DNA of 61,353 bases from an uncultured Acetatifactor sp. (GCA_944383825.1 CALWRA010000016.1:1-61353), one strand, 5' to 3'; shown: positions 1 through 9,515, counted from the first letter of the stretch. Numbers and translations are program-made. Notes: generated by a model from the sequence alone, not told the origin.

Positions 1-78
1 CACAGTATCTCCAAACAGTATAGCATACAGACCTTGGAGAGGGTCTATAAACACTACTACTTTATAATACGAGGATAA
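1..78 (+). CDS. Possible C-terminal end of a truncated upstream gene
   Basis: An open frame enters from the left edge in frame 1 and ends at TAA 76-78, giving 25 residues that finish ...HYYFIIRG. It stops 5 bases before metF, and the metF ribosome binding site (GAGGA, 71-75) lies within its last codons, the normal arrangement in a compact operon. I do not recognise the peptide and the frame is too short to be sure it is coding. Confidence 0.35.
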   Translation, partial: HSISKQYSIQTLERVYKHYYFIIRG

Positions 79-83
79 AATAT

Positions 84-938
84 ATGATCATCGATTTATT
101 TCAGAAAAAGAGGCCTATCTCCTTTGAGGTATATCCCCCCAAAAAGGACGGAGATTTTGAAGCGGCCTTTGAAACCTTGGACGCTCTGGGCAGCCTGAAG
201 CCTGACTTTATCAGCGTTACCTATGGAGCCGGCGGAAGCCGTTCCAAAAAGACAGTGGATATTGCTTCCTATATTCAGAACACCCTGCATATCGACGCTC
301 TTGCACATATGACTTGCGTAGGCAGCCGCAGAGAGGACATCCTGAATGTATGCAAAGAGCTTGCGCGCAACGGTGTAAGCCATGTGCTTGCCCTCAGAGG
401 AGACAGACCCCGGGATATGACCGATGAACAGTTTGAAGCCAGGGATTTTGCACACGCCAGCGATATGATTACCTTTCTGAAGGAAAATTCTGACCTTTCT
501 GTGGCAGGCGCCTGCTATCCCGAAAAACATTTCGAGTGCTTCAGCATGGAATCTGATTTGAATCATTTGAGGATGAAACAGGAAGCGGGAGCTGAATTTC
601 TTATTACTCAGTTGTTCTTTGACAATGATGTTTTTTATTCCTTCCGGGAAAAAGCGGCCGCAAAAGGCGTCACGCTTCCTATCTGTGCCGGAATTATGCC
701 CATCACCACGGCCAGGCAGATTGGTACCACTATTTCCCTTTCGGGCTCCAGCATCCCCAAGGCTCTCTCTGACATCATCGCCGCCTACGGAGACAGCCCA
801 GAGGATATGCGCAAGGCAGGTATTGACTACGCTATCCGCCAGATCAGAGATTTGCAGCAAAACCACGTGGACGGCATCCATATTTACACCATGAACAAGC
901 CTAAAACAGCAGCTGAAATTATAAGCGCCATAAGATAA
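84..938 (+). CDS. metF: 5,10-methylenetetrahydrofolate reductase (MTHFR)
   Basis: Reduces 5,10-methylene-tetrahydrofolate to 5-methyl-tetrahydrofolate in the cytoplasm, supplying the methyl group for methionine synthesis (in acetogenic relatives also the Wood-Ljungdahl methyl branch). The 284-residue product has the usual length and the family landmarks in order: SFEVYPPK near residue 13, TYGAGGS near 47, HMTC near 75, the folate/FAD segment LALRGDRP near 101, QLFFD near 178, CAGIMPI near 203 and GIHIYTMN near the C-terminus. The start is ATG 84, with GAGGA 8 bases upstream. It is one of only three protein genes here clearly on the plus strand and is followed by a strong hairpin shared with the convergent chemoreceptor gene. 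No corrinoid methyltransferase gene is visible in the window, so its partner must lie to the left or elsewhere. Confidence 0.96.
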   Translation: MIIDLFQKKRPISFEVYPPKKDGDFEAAFETLDALGSLKPDFISVTYGAGGSRSKKTVDIASYIQNTLHIDALAHMTCVGSRREDILNVCKELARNGVSHVLALRGDRPRDMTDEQFEARDFAHASDMITFLKENSDLSVAGACYPEKHFECFSMESDLNHLRMKQEAGAEFLITQLFFDNDVFYSFREKAAAKGVTLPICAGIMPITTARQIGTTISLSGSSIPKALSDIIAAYGDSPEDMRKAGIDYAIRQIRDLQQNHVDGIHIYTMNKPKTAAEIISAIR

Positions 939-983
939 ATACCGCTGTCACCCGTTTCGCGGATGACAGCGGTATTTCTTTTG
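937..983. terminator. Bidirectional terminator between metF and the chemoreceptor gene
   Basis: A 14-bp perfect stem (937-950 with 964-977) closes a 13-base loop and is followed on the plus strand by TTTCTTTTG. It sits between two convergent stop codons. The U-run is better for the metF direction than for the minus-strand direction. Confidence 0.85.
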
Positions 984-995
984 TTTGGATCCATA

Positions 996-2723
996 TTAAT
1001 TATATAGCTTGAATTTGTTTACCAGATTATCCAGTTCTGCCGCTCTTGCAGACAATTCTTCACTAATAGCGGAGCTTTCCTCCGAGGACGCCGCATTCTG
1101 CGACGTCACAAGCGAAATCTGCTGGCATCCCTCTTTTACCTGCTGTAATGCGGCAGATTGTGCCTTGGACACCTCGCTGTTCGCCTTTGTCGTCTCTGCA
1201 AAAGTTTCCAATTCTTTAATCATTCGTTCAAAGCCGGCTGCCGTTTCGCCTGTTACTTTATCGCCTTTTCTGATTTCTTCAATTGTTTTGTCAATCAGTT
1301 CCTTGGTGTTTAAAACTGCATTGGCGCTGTCCGAAGCCAGCTTTCCAATCTGATCGGCCACAACCGCGAAGCCTCTTCCTGCTTCACCGGCCCTTGCCGC
1401 CTCAATGGACGCATTTAATGCTAAAAGACTGGTTTGCGAAGCAATTTCTTCAATCGAGGTCACAATTGATTCAATCTGTCCGGAAATTTCCATAATTCGG
1501 CGCATTTCTTCCTGAAGCTCACGCATCTGGGCCTTCTCTGTCTGCGCTTCTTCCACTGCCTCCAGCATCATGTGATAAGCCTTTTCCGCCTCTTTTGCCG
1601 CTTCCTCCGACATATTGCTTACCGTTTCAATCGTAGCTGTCAGCTCCTCCACAGCGCTTGCCTGCTCGCTTGTTCCTGACGCCAGATCGTTTGCCGTAGA
1701 GGCAACCTCATCGGAACCGGTGTCTACCTGTCTGGAAACTTCCTTAATTTGATTCAGAGTGGAATTAAATTTCTTTAAAATTACAATGAAGGATTTTTTG
1801 ATATTTGCAAAATCGCCAAGGAAGTCGGTAATTTCCTCAAAATTCTTAGACAAGTCGCCGTTTGCAACCAATTCAAAGTTCTCGCAAATTTCTCTTACAT
1901 AATCGTCCAGAATACGGAGCGATTCTCGCATAGTCTTCGCCAGCACGCCAAGCTCATCCTCGGATTCATAAGTAATGGAATCTGCCTGTGAAAGATCTCC
2001 CACACGCAGCTGTTTTACCGCTGCCTCTATCTGACCGATGGGCTCCACCACACCTTTTGTCACCTTTGACGTAAAACCTATTGCAGTTACTGTCATGACG
2101 ATCAGCAGACAAATACCAACAACAATCAATACAGTTGACAATGTTACCGCGGAATTTTTATAATCCGCTGCTGTGTCCATTATGGAATCTTCCAGCTCCT
2201 CAATCATCACCTTTACTTCGTCTACAGCGGGCTTGTAATATGTATTATTGTATTCTGCCGCGGCTTCAAAGTCACCGGTCTCCAATAAGCGGAGCACCTC
2301 CACTCTGTATTCGGCAATCTCATTGATTAATTTATCATTGATCGCTTCCAGCCTGTCTCTATCGTCCTGGGTCAGCAAGTTGTCGCTCAGCCAGGCGTAT
2401 GCTTCATTCATAATCGCCAGATTTGTGTTGACAGTTGTCTCCAACTGCGGATACAGCTCATCCAAATTGTCAACGCCTTCCGCCATAACTCTGTTGACCG
2501 CGCGCTGAATGTCCAGCTGCGGATAATACAGCTCAGCGCTATAATGGATGTTCATAGTCGGACCCTCATACAATCTTACCATTCTTCTTTCAATTGCTTT
2601 CATGCCAATCAACAGACCCATAACCAATATAAACGTGGTAAAAATAATCAGTCCGAATGAACTCACCAGCTTTTTCTTAATAGACCAGTTTTTTAATTCT
2701 TCACCCTTTTTCCTCATTTGCAT
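996..2723 (-). CDS. Methyl-accepting chemotaxis protein (two TM, HAMP, MCP signalling domain)
   Basis: Transmembrane chemoreceptor that would control CheA/CheW in the polar array. The 575-residue product has a short positive N-terminus, a first membrane helix at about 20-44, an extracytoplasmic helical-bundle sensor of about 145 residues, a second membrane helix at about 192-216, a HAMP linker to about 270, and a long coiled coil carrying the conserved signalling tip at about 426-463 ([20 protein letters not shown]). Start ATG 2723 has GGGAG 8 bases upstream. It appears monocistronic: gpsA upstream ends 124 bases away and metF converges downstream. The ligand cannot be told; the short helical sensor suggests a four-helix-bundle type. 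With cheV at the other end of the window it suggests a motile or formerly motile organism, although no flagellar structural operon is visible. Confidence 0.93.
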   Translation of the reverse strand: MQMRKKGEELKNWSIKKKLVSSFGLIIFTTFILVMGLLIGMKAIERRMVRLYEGPTMNIHYSAELYYPQLDIQRAVNRVMAEGVDNLDELYPQLETTVNTNLAIMNEAYAWLSDNLLTQDDRDRLEAINDKLINEIAEYRVEVLRLLETGDFEAAAEYNNTYYKPAVDEVKVMIEELEDSIMDTAADYKNSAVTLSTVLIVVGICLLIVMTVTAIGFTSKVTKGVVEPIGQIEAAVKQLRVGDLSQADSITYESEDELGVLAKTMRESLRILDDYVREICENFELVANGDLSKNFEEITDFLGDFANIKKSFIVILKKFNSTLNQIKEVSRQVDTGSDEVASTANDLASGTSEQASAVEELTATIETVSNMSEEAAKEAEKAYHMMLEAVEEAQTEKAQMRELQEEMRRIMEISGQIESIVTSIEEIASQTSLLALNASIEAARAGEAGRGFAVVADQIGKLASDSANAVLNTKELIDKTIEEIRKGDKVTGETAAGFERMIKELETFAETTKANSEVSKAQSAALQQVKEGCQQISLVTSQNAASSEESSAISEELSARAAELDNLVNKFKLYN

Positions 2724-2847
2724 AGAATGCTCTCCCTCTTTTTTATCGTTAACGGTTACTTTTTATTACACCGCCCTTGTATGACGCGGCAAAATGCCTG
2801 CTCCCGGCATTCTTCACTATAAAGAAGTCATACTTTTCAGAGCTTCT

Positions 2848-3864
2848 TCATACTTCCTCCGGCCAGGGAAGATCTGTTACTTCCAGCTTCCTGTCCCGAA
2901 GCATCAGCTCTTTTACAGCTTGATCCGCACTCTTCCCCTCAAACAATACCGCGTTCACCTGCTCGATGATTGGGAGCTGTACATTGTATTTTGCGGCAAG
3001 CCCCATAGCAGCCTTGGCTGAGTAAACACCCTCCACTACCATTTTCACTTCCTCCATGGCCTCTTCCATGGTATATCCCTGTCCAATCAAAATGCCCGCC
3101 CGGCGGTTTCGGGAATGCATACTTGCACAGGTTACAATCAGATCTCCAATCCCCGTAAGCCCGCAGAAGGTTTCAAATTTCCCTCCCATTGCCGTACCCA
3201 GACGAGCAATTTCCGTAATTCCCCTGGTGATCAGCGCAGCCTTGGTATTATCTCCGTATCCAAGCCCATCCGCAATCCCTGCCGCCAGAGCCACCACATT
3301 TTTGAGCGCTCCTCCCAGCTCCATGCCAAGCACATCGGGGCTGATATACACTCGGAAAACCTCATTCATAAACAAATTCTGAATATATTCCGCTGTTTTC
3401 TTGCTTTTTGCCCCCACAACAATGGTAGTAGGAAGCCCCCGTCCCACCTCTTCGGCATGGGAGGGGCCGGACATCACCGCTACGTCCGCCTGGGGTATTT
3501 CCTCCTCAATCATTTCGGAAAGTGTCATAAGCGTGCGTTCTTCTATTCCCTTCGCCACATTGACAATCATCTGCCCTTCAGAGACAAGTTGGCTAAGTCT
3601 GCGGGAGGTGTCCCTGGTATAAGAGCTTGCCACCGCCATTACCAGCAGATCTTTTCCGCAGACAGCCTCTTTATCGTCGGTGGTAAACCGCATGTTCCCG
3701 CTGAGCTTTACCCCCGGGAGCATTTTATGCTCATGCTCCTTTTGAAGCATGTCAATTTCTCTCTGAAGCGCCGACCATATTGTAATGTGATGCCCGTTAT
3801 TATGTAGCAAAACAGCCAGCGCAATCCCCCAGCTTCCGCCGCCGATAATACTGATTTTCGCCAT
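2848..3864 (-). CDS. gpsA: Glycerol-3-phosphate dehydrogenase [NAD(P)+]
   Basis: Reduces dihydroxyacetone phosphate to sn-glycerol-3-phosphate, the backbone for phospholipids. The Rossmann dinucleotide site is at the N-terminus (ISIIGGGSWGIALA), followed by VAKGIE, SGPSHAEEV near residue 135 and the substrate-domain segment ALKNVVALAAGIADGLGYGDN with the conserved Lys. I chose the ATG at 3864 (product starts MAKISII), the canonical family start, with AGAGGG just upstream although the spacing is short; an in-frame ATG at 3888 would add eight residues without a good binding site. It follows plsY by about 33 bases in the order DUF512-der-plsY-gpsA, so the product feeds directly into the acyltransferase next door. 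A weak hairpin follows around 2793-2811. Confidence 0.95.
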   Translation of the reverse strand: MAKISIIGGGSWGIALAVLLHNNGHHITIWSALQREIDMLQKEHEHKMLPGVKLSGNMRFTTDDKEAVCGKDLLVMAVASSYTRDTSRRLSQLVSEGQMIVNVAKGIEERTLMTLSEMIEEEIPQADVAVMSGPSHAEEVGRGLPTTIVVGAKSKKTAEYIQNLFMNEVFRVYISPDVLGMELGGALKNVVALAAGIADGLGYGDNTKAALITRGITEIARLGTAMGGKFETFCGLTGIGDLIVTCASMHSRNRRAGILIGQGYTMEEAMEEVKMVVEGVYSAKAAMGLAAKYNVQLPIIEQVNAVLFEGKSADQAVKELMLRDRKLEVTDLPWPEEV

Positions 3865-3897
3865 ATTCCCTCTTTCTGGGGCTTTCATAAGCCGCCG

Positions 3898-4566
3898 TCA
3901 ATTCTTTTTGTCCACATCAATCTTATTTTTCTTGAGAAGATACGTTTTCCGCTCCTCCCCGTGAAACAATCTCACAATATTCTGTCTGTGCTTCCAGTAT
4001 GCCATTATCGTCAAAAAAGCAGTCACCGCATACATTTCATAAAGCTGCCCCCGGCTCATAGCGCCGAAAACGCCCAGCTCCCCACAGACAACCATCTCTA
4101 TCATAAACCCGGCATAGACCAGGAGCGACCCCAGCGAGACATAATGAGTGGTCAAAAAGGTTCCAAAAAACAGCACGGCCCCCACAACAACAAAATACGG
4201 ATGAAAAGCCAGTATCAATCCTGCTGTTGCCGCAATCCCCTTTCCTCCTTTAAATCCCATGTAAAAGGGAAAATTATGCCCAAGCACAGCCCCTGCTCCC
4301 CCGTAAAGGCACATCAGATAAATCGTATCGGGATGCGCTCCGCCATAAAGCAGCCGGACAAGCACAACCGCCGCCACACATTTCAAACAGTCTCCGGCAA
4401 AGACAATCAGACCCGCCTTTGTTCCCAGCACCCTCAGCGCATTGGTAGTCCCCGAATTTCCGCTTCCGTACTGGCGGATGTCGATTCCATGAATCTTGCC
4501 GTAGAAAAAAGCAGTTTGAAACAAACCAAATACATATCCAATCAGAAGACAGATTACTCGTTCCAT
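3898..4566 (-). CDS. plsY: Acyl-phosphate:glycerol-3-phosphate acyltransferase PlsY
   Basis: Integral membrane enzyme that transfers the acyl group from acyl-phosphate (made by PlsX, also in this window) to position 1 of glycerol-3-phosphate. The 222-residue product has five or more hydrophobic helices and the PlsY loop motifs: GSGNSGTTNALRVLG near residue 35 and HNFPFYMGFKGGKGIA near 98, where the Gly-rich loops bind phosphate. The start codon overlaps the der stop by one base (TAATG), indicating translational coupling. It is followed by gpsA, which makes its substrate. The C-terminal tail is lysine-rich and cytoplasmic. Confidence 0.95.
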   Translation of the reverse strand: MERVICLLIGYVFGLFQTAFFYGKIHGIDIRQYGSGNSGTTNALRVLGTKAGLIVFAGDCLKCVAAVVLVRLLYGGAHPDTIYLMCLYGGAGAVLGHNFPFYMGFKGGKGIAATAGLILAFHPYFVVVGAVLFFGTFLTTHYVSLGSLLVYAGFMIEMVVCGELGVFGAMSRGQLYEMYAVTAFLTIMAYWKHRQNIVRLFHGEERKTYLLKKNKIDVDKKN

Positions 4567-5906
4567 TACCGTTCCTTTTCCTTTCGCTCTCTTATAATAA
4601 ACCGCATGGGCGTTCCCCTGAAGCCAAAAGTCTGCCTGATCTGGTTTTCAATATATCTGGTATAAGAAAAATGCATCAGCTCCTTGTCATTTACAAAAAT
4701 CACAAAGGTAGGCGGTTTCACCGAAGCCTGCGTAATATAATAGAGCCGCAGTCTCTTCCCCTTATCCGAGGGAGGCTGCTGCATGGCCACCGCTTCCGCC
4801 ATAATCTCATTCAGCACGCCCGTTGATACCCGCATTGCATGATTTTCACTGACCATATCAATGGTTTCAAAGAGTTTGGGCAGTCTTTGCCCTGTGCGGG
4901 CAGAGATAAACAAAATCTCCGCATAGGGCATAAAGGATAAGGTATTTCTGACTTTTTCCGTAAAACGGTAAATAGTTTTGTCGTCTTTTTCCACCGCGTC
5001 CCATTTATTAACGGCAATAATCACCGCCTTCCCTCTATCGTGGGCAATTCCGGCAATTTTCGCATCCTGCTCGGTCGCCCCCTCCACGGCGTCAATGACA
5101 AGCACCGCCACATCCGAGCGTTCCACAGCGGAGACCGTGCGAAGAATCATATAATGCTCCAGCTCCTCCTTGACTCTGCTCTTACGCCGGAGCCCCGCAG
5201 TATCGATAAAGATATAGTCTCTTCCTTTATAAGAAATCTCCGTATCCACAGCGTCTCTTGTTGTTCCTGCAATATCCGATACGATCAGGCGGTTTTCCCC
5301 AAGCAGCTTATTAATAATGGAGGACTTTCCCACATTCGGCTTTCCCACAATAGACACCCGGATTCTGTCATCCTCTTCTTCCTCTTCACCGGCGTCTTGA
5401 AAAAAGGATACTACCTCTTCAAGCATATCTCCGATGCCCAGCTTATTTACCGCAGACACAGCATGAGGATCACCGATACCAAGATTATAGAATTCATAGA
5501 CATCCGCCATATATTTGTCAAAGCTATCCACCTTATTTACTACCAAGACCACCGGCTTATGAGAACGGCGCAGCATATCAGCCACCTTTGCGTCGGAGTC
5601 CACCAAGCCCTGCTTTACGTCCACCAGAAAGATAATGACATCCGCCGTGTCTATTGCAATCTGCGCCTGCTGCCTCATCTGAGACAAAAGCTCATCCTTG
5701 CTGTCTGGCTCAATGCCTCCCGTGTCAATCAGCGTAAATGCCTTGTCCAGCCAGGAAACATCCGCATAAATACGGTCTCTGGTAATACCCGGCGTATCTT
5801 TTACAATGGATATTCTTTCCCCCGCCAGCGCGTTAAACAGCGTGGACTTTCCTACATTGGGCCTGCCTACTATGGCTACTATGGGCTTGGTCCTTTTTTC
5901 TGCCAT
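4566..5906 (-). CDS. der: Ribosome biogenesis GTPase Der (EngA)
   Basis: Essential GTPase for late 50S assembly, with two tandem G domains and a C-terminal KH-like domain. At 446 residues it has the normal length. First G domain: GRPNVGKS 14-21, DTPG 37-40, DTGG 61-64, NKVD 124-127. Second: GKPNVGKS 188-195, DTAG 235-238, NKWD 300-303. A short acidic linker (EEEEEDD, about 174-180) joins them. The KH-like part ends with the basic tail RERKEKER. The start ATG 5906 directly follows the TAG of the upstream radical-SAM gene and has GGGAGG upstream; the stop overlaps the plsY start. Confidence 0.97.
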   Translation of the reverse strand: MAEKRTKPIVAIVGRPNVGKSTLFNALAGERISIVKDTPGITRDRIYADVSWLDKAFTLIDTGGIEPDSKDELLSQMRQQAQIAIDTADVIIFLVDVKQGLVDSDAKVADMLRRSHKPVVLVVNKVDSFDKYMADVYEFYNLGIGDPHAVSAVNKLGIGDMLEEVVSFFQDAGEEEEEDDRIRVSIVGKPNVGKSSIINKLLGENRLIVSDIAGTTRDAVDTEISYKGRDYIFIDTAGLRRKSRVKEELEHYMILRTVSAVERSDVAVLVIDAVEGATEQDAKIAGIAHDRGKAVIIAVNKWDAVEKDDKTIYRFTEKVRNTLSFMPYAEILFISARTGQRLPKLFETIDMVSENHAMRVSTGVLNEIMAEAVAMQQPPSDKGKRLRLYYITQASVKPPTFVIFVNDKELMHFSYTRYIENQIRQTFGFRGTPMRFIIRERKEKER

Positions 5907-7262
5907 CTATACCTCCCTGTCTCCTTCCGACTGATTTCCTACTATTTCGTTCAAAAGGTCATATCCGCTTGATTTTACAATATTCACAGAAACTTGTAAA
6001 GCCCCTTCCATATCCGCTATGGTCAAATCGTCCAGAAATACGTCCTCACCGCTGCGCAGTACACTTTGAGGAAGCAGCAGCCTCTCTCCCAACGGTCTGC
6101 CCTTTAACTGTCCTATAATATCCTGCCCGGTGAGCAGTCCTGATACCGTAATTCTTTCTCCAAAAAAATAATTGACAATGGGATATAAATGGATCCTGAG
6201 ATTGGGATAAGCTTTCATAACCTCTCCTGCCATTCTTTCAATATAAGGATATGCAAGCATTCCCGTTGCCATGGACAATTCTCCCCGAATCCTTTCATTG
6301 GGAAATCCCTCTTTTTTCCTCCGTTCTTCCAAAGCCTCCGCAAATTCGTTCAAAAGAAGCCTCAGCATGCCCACTCCGTTTTCCAGCTGAGGATAACCGT
6401 CATAATTTTCTTCCCCGGGCAGTTCTTCTTTTGCCAAAATGTACCATTCATCACTGGCATGTACGAAATGCGTCCCGTACTTTTCAAAGCAAATACGTTG
6501 ATAGCGATGAATGATTTCCAGTACCTTTACGGCATCCTCCTTATCAAAGGGCTCCAGAGGATAAAGCCCGTCCCTGTATTTAGACAATCCCACCGGCACT
6601 ACCGAAACGCTTTCCAGGTTTGGAATATAGTTCATCAGACGCTGGATGCTGTATTCCAGCTCATCTCCATCATTGATTCCTCTGCAGAGCACAATCTGTC
6701 CATTCATGAGAATTCCCGCTCTGTTTAGTATATCCACCTTTTTCAAGGCTTCCCCGGCAAAACGGTTATGAAGCATCCTGCAGCGAAGCTCCGGGTTCAT
6801 CGTGTGGAAGGATATGTTGATAGGAGATAAATGGTATTTGCAGATTCTATCAATATCGTGATCCGACATATTGGTAAGCGTCACGTAATTCCCCTGCAGA
6901 AATGACAGCCGGGAATCATCGTCCTTGAAGTACAGCGTTTCTCTCATACCCTTGGGCATCTGGTCAATAAAACAGAAAATACATTTGTTATGACAGTGAC
7001 GGTATTCATCCATAAGACCATTTTCAAATTCAATACCCAGATCCTCATCCGGATCCTTATCGATCTCAAGCACCCACTGCTCACCATGCTGCTTTTCAAT
7101 CAGCACCTCAATATACGTATCCTGAATGAAAAACTGATAGTCGAAAATATCCTCTATCTCCGTACCGGAAATGGCAAGAATCCTGTCGCCAGGCAATATT
7201 TCCATTTCCTCGGCAATGCTTCCGGCCGCCACATTCTTTACAATATGTCCCTTCTTCATCAT
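5907..7262 (-). CDS. DUF512 family protein: PDZ domain plus radical-SAM domain
   Basis: The family is regularly found beside der in clostridia; its reaction is not established as far as I know. The N-terminal ~70 residues form a PDZ-like fold (GHIVKNVAAGSIAEE, GDRILAISG). A radical-SAM region follows, with a CxxxCxFC-type cluster in CHNKCIFCFID, where the three cysteines would bind a 4Fe-4S cluster, and then the DUF512 C-terminal region. I start it at ATG 7262 (MMKKGHIV), which has AGAGGA 8 bases upstream; a longer frame back to 7367 runs through a palindrome and carries no homologous-looking sequence. It abuts der without any spacer. A role in ribosome assembly or RNA modification is inference from the neighbour only. 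Confidence 0.88.
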   Translation of the reverse strand: MMKKGHIVKNVAAGSIAEEMEILPGDRILAISGTEIEDIFDYQFFIQDTYIEVLIEKQHGEQWVLEIDKDPDEDLGIEFENGLMDEYRHCHNKCIFCFIDQMPKGMRETLYFKDDDSRLSFLQGNYVTLTNMSDHDIDRICKYHLSPINISFHTMNPELRCRMLHNRFAGEALKKVDILNRAGILMNGQIVLCRGINDGDELEYSIQRLMNYIPNLESVSVVPVGLSKYRDGLYPLEPFDKEDAVKVLEIIHRYQRICFEKYGTHFVHASDEWYILAKEELPGEENYDGYPQLENGVGMLRLLLNEFAEALEERRKKEGFPNERIRGELSMATGMLAYPYIERMAGEVMKAYPNLRIHLYPIVNYFFGERITVSGLLTGQDIIGQLKGRPLGERLLLPQSVLRSGEDVFLDDLTIADMEGALQVSVNIVKSSGYDLLNEIVGNQSEGDREV

Positions 7263-7307
7263 CTTCAATTTCCTCTGTTCAACGGACAGGCACCGGATAA
7301 GAACGAA

Positions 7308-7337
7308 CGGGGACGGCTCTCCCCGGAACCGTCCCCG
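7308..7337. repeat. GGGGACGG-type palindromic element
   Basis: Nine-base perfect inverted arms (CGGGGACGG 7308-7316 and CCGTCCCCG 7329-7337) flank a 12-base GC-rich centre. The element lies 45 bases upstream of the DUF512 start, in its probable leader. Interspersed palindromes with the GGGGACGG core are familiar from many clostridial genomes and resemble REP/BIME-like units; only one copy is present here. Confidence 0.55.
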
Positions 7338-7338
7338 C

Positions 7339-7437
7339 CTATGCCCCGCTTTTCTTTCTACCGGCATCTATATACTGTGACAGAATCCTGACGCTTTCCT
7401 CGGTCCCAAGCTTGCTGCTTTTGCAATCCTCATGCAT
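7339..7437 (-). pseudogene. Short open frame, possible gene remnant (32 codons)
   Basis: ATG 7437 to TAG 7339 encodes 32 residues with plausible coding composition (MHEDCKSSKLGTEESVRILS at the start). Its ATG overlaps the TGA of the preceding short membrane-peptide frame (ATGCATGA), and its end touches the GGGGACGG palindrome. No ribosome binding site is evident. I do not recognise it. It could be a tiny coupled gene or the surviving piece of a decayed gene. Confidence 0.3.
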
Positions 7438-7522
7438 AGGCAGCGGAAAAAGCCCACACCTCCGTAATGATAAAAATAAACATTACAACAAATATAACTG
7501 CCGCTAAAATCTGAGCTGTCAT
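7430..7522 (-). pseudogene. Short hydrophobic open frame, possible remnant of a permease N-terminus
   Basis: ATG 7522 to TGA 7430 encodes a 30-residue peptide that is one hydrophobic helix (MTAQILAAVIFVVMFIFIIT then EVWAFSAAYA). The first 20 residues resemble the opening helix of ArsB/SLC13-type permeases, which usually continues with a charged loop and more helices; here it ends at once. No strong ribosome binding site precedes it. Either a relic or a free-standing membrane micropeptide. Confidence 0.3.
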
Positions 7523-7608
7523 CTGTCTTATGCATCCTGTCACTTCAGCTATAGCTCATGTATATGGGGTGTTTCATTATTCATATAATTTATATCCGTC
7601 CGATTCCC

Positions 7609-8232
7609 TCAGGTGTTCTTCATAACAATGGTCTCCACTGAATCTGCTACATGCTCGCAGGCATCCGCACAGCTTTCCATGCAGTGATATATCTCGCGCC
7701 ATGCAACAATCTCCAGCACATCGCTTCTCTGCTCCCTGACGCGAAGCGCCGACTCCAGATAAATGGCGTCACATTCCTCCTCGGTATGGTTTAGCTCTAC
7801 AATCATGGCATGAAGCTTTTCCGGTTTTTTAAAGTTCTCTAATTCAGAAAGCATATCCTTCATCAGACGGCAACAGTCCGCAATTTTTTTTGCAAACAAA
7901 AGTCCATCTCTGGTAACCGTCTGTATCTGATTGATATAAAATCTCTGCAGGATCTCCTCAATCACGTCGCACACTTCGTCGATATTCTGGCTCAGCTCCG
8001 CCAAGTCCTCACGGTCTATGGGAGTCACAAAGGCTTTTGCAAGAGCAGCGCTCATCTCATGTTTTTTCTTGTCCGCAGAATGCTCAATCTCGTGCATTTT
8101 CTCAAGCATCTCCCTAATCCGGTCCGGCTTGTAGGAACTTAGGCATTCCACCAGATAGTCCGCCGCCCTGCAGCAATGTTCCGCCGCCTCCCTGAAATTT
8201 TCATAATAAAAGCGATCCGCTTTGTTTGCCAT
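7609..8232 (-). CDS. DUF47 family PhoU-like protein, partner of the phosphate transporter
   Basis: A cytoplasmic all-helical PhoU-fold protein that accompanies PiT-type phosphate permeases and is thought to regulate them. The 207-residue product is acidic, almost entirely helical, and contains repeated E/D-xxx-D metal-binding-like motifs (HEIEHSADKKKHE, DREDLAELSQNIDEVCD, NHTEEECDAIY), as in the DUF47 family. I start it at ATG 8232 (MANKADRFYY) with AAGGAA 8 bases upstream; a longer in-frame extension lacks support. It begins 50 bases after the pit stop codon on the same strand, so the pair is probably co-transcribed. Confidence 0.9.
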   Translation of the reverse strand: MANKADRFYYENFREAAEHCCRAADYLVECLSSYKPDRIREMLEKMHEIEHSADKKKHEMSAALAKAFVTPIDREDLAELSQNIDEVCDVIEEILQRFYINQIQTVTRDGLLFAKKIADCCRLMKDMLSELENFKKPEKLHAMIVELNHTEEECDAIYLESALRVREQRSDVLEIVAWREIYHCMESCADACEHVADSVETIVMKNT

Positions 8233-8282
8233 AGCTGTGTTTCCTTTCTTTTTCAGTATGTATGGATTTTCCTTCCGGCAGA

Positions 8283-9335
8283 TCAAAAGACTGCCATAAA
8301 AATCTTTGCCATGATAAATCCGATCAGCCCACATCCTGGGAAGGTAAGCACCCAGGTTAGCACCATTTCCTTCACGACAGAAAAGTTGATGGCCGATATT
8401 CTTTTTACCGCTCCCACACCCATAATAGCCGTGGTTTTGGCATGGGTGGTGGATACGGGTATGCCGAAGGTTGAGCTGAAAAACAGACAGAGAGACGCTG
8501 CAATATCCGCTGAAAAGCCCTGATATTTTTCAAGCTTTACCATATCCATACCCACGGACTTTATGATTTTTTTCCCTCCGATGGAAGTGCCCAGCCCCAT
8601 AACTATGGAGCACAGAAGCATCAGCCACACAGGCATTGCTACGGAAACTGAGGTGTTCTGCCCGTTGGCCAGAAGAATGCTCAGCAGAATAACGCCCATA
8701 AATTTCTGTCCATCCTGAGCGCCGTGCATAAAGCTCATGCAGGCAGCGCCAAATATCTGTGCCGCCTGAAAAAGTCTTTCCGTCTTTACTCTATTGGCTC
8801 TTCTGAAAATCAGAACAATTAATTTGCATACAAGCCAGCCCAGCCCAAATCCAAGCATTACGGAAATCACCATGCCATATATTACCTTCACCCATTCGGA
8901 ACCGTTTACTCCGTCAAGGCTTCCGTGCAAAGCAATGGCGCCTCCCGTAAGACCGGCAATCAGCGCATGGCTCTCGCTGGTGGGAATTCCGAAAAACCAG
9001 GCAAGCGTAGCCCAGACTACAATTGCAAAAAGCGCCGCGCTCAGGGCCACAATAGCCTCATGGGAATCCGTTCCGAAATCCACCATCTTGGTTATCGTCT
9101 CAGCCACGGTAGCATTCACCATGCTCATAATCAAAACACCCAGGAAATTAAAGACTGCCGCCATCAGAATTGCCGCCCGGACAGGCATACATCTTGTGAC
9201 GACACAGGTTGCGATGGCATTGGGGGCGTCCGTCCAGCCGTTGACCAGAATGACTCCCAGCGTCAGAGCCACTGCAATCAGCAGCAGCGGATTCTGAATG
9301 AGCTGTGCCCAGAAATGTTCAAATGATAAGTCCAC
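8283..9335 (-). CDS. pit: PiT family inorganic phosphate transporter
   Basis: Low-affinity, cation-coupled phosphate permease in the cytoplasmic membrane. The 350-residue product has about nine to ten hydrophobic helices and the two inverted PiT signature motifs: GWTDAPNAIATCVVTR near residue 33 and GIPVSTTHAKTTAIMGVG near 290. The central cytoplasmic loop is short, as in clostridial forms. The start is GTG 9335, with AGGAGG 6 bases upstream. It is followed by the DUF47 partner and is divergent from prs, with its own promoter at 9401-9429. Confidence 0.95.
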   Translation of the reverse strand: MDLSFEHFWAQLIQNPLLLIAVALTLGVILVNGWTDAPNAIATCVVTRCMPVRAAILMAAVFNFLGVLIMSMVNATVAETITKMVDFGTDSHEAIVALSAALFAIVVWATLAWFFGIPTSESHALIAGLTGGAIALHGSLDGVNGSEWVKVIYGMVISVMLGFGLGWLVCKLIVLIFRRANRVKTERLFQAAQIFGAACMSFMHGAQDGQKFMGVILLSILLANGQNTSVSVAMPVWLMLLCSIVMGLGTSIGGKKIIKSVGMDMVKLEKYQGFSADIAASLCLFFSSTFGIPVSTTHAKTTAIMGVGAVKRISAINFSVVKEMVLTWVLTFPGCGLIGFIMAKIFMAVF

Positions 9336-9400
9336 CTTTGTCCTCCTATGCCCCTCTGAAAAGGTCGAAATACAGCCTTTTTAGATTCGTCGTTGCACCT

Positions 9401-9429
9401 ATTATACCATCCGCTTTGAAAAGAAACAA
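9401..9429 (-). promoter_or_regulatory. Sigma-A-type promoter of pit-DUF47
   Basis: On the minus strand TTGTTT (9424-9429), a 17-base spacer and a perfect TATAAT (9401-9406). It is about 65 bases upstream of the GTG start of pit. Confidence 0.6.
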
Positions 9430-9515
9430 CCACATAAGTAAAAGAAAGGTAAAGCAGGTGTAAACAAAGCGTATTGCCCGTACTCGCCGAAATGCCGTGC
9501 AGCGTAAATTATTCC

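Noticed and set aside
1..83. SAM riboswitch or T-box upstream of metF
   Set aside because: Only 83 bases precede the gene and they appear to be the end of another coding frame; no riboswitch or T-box core motif is visible.
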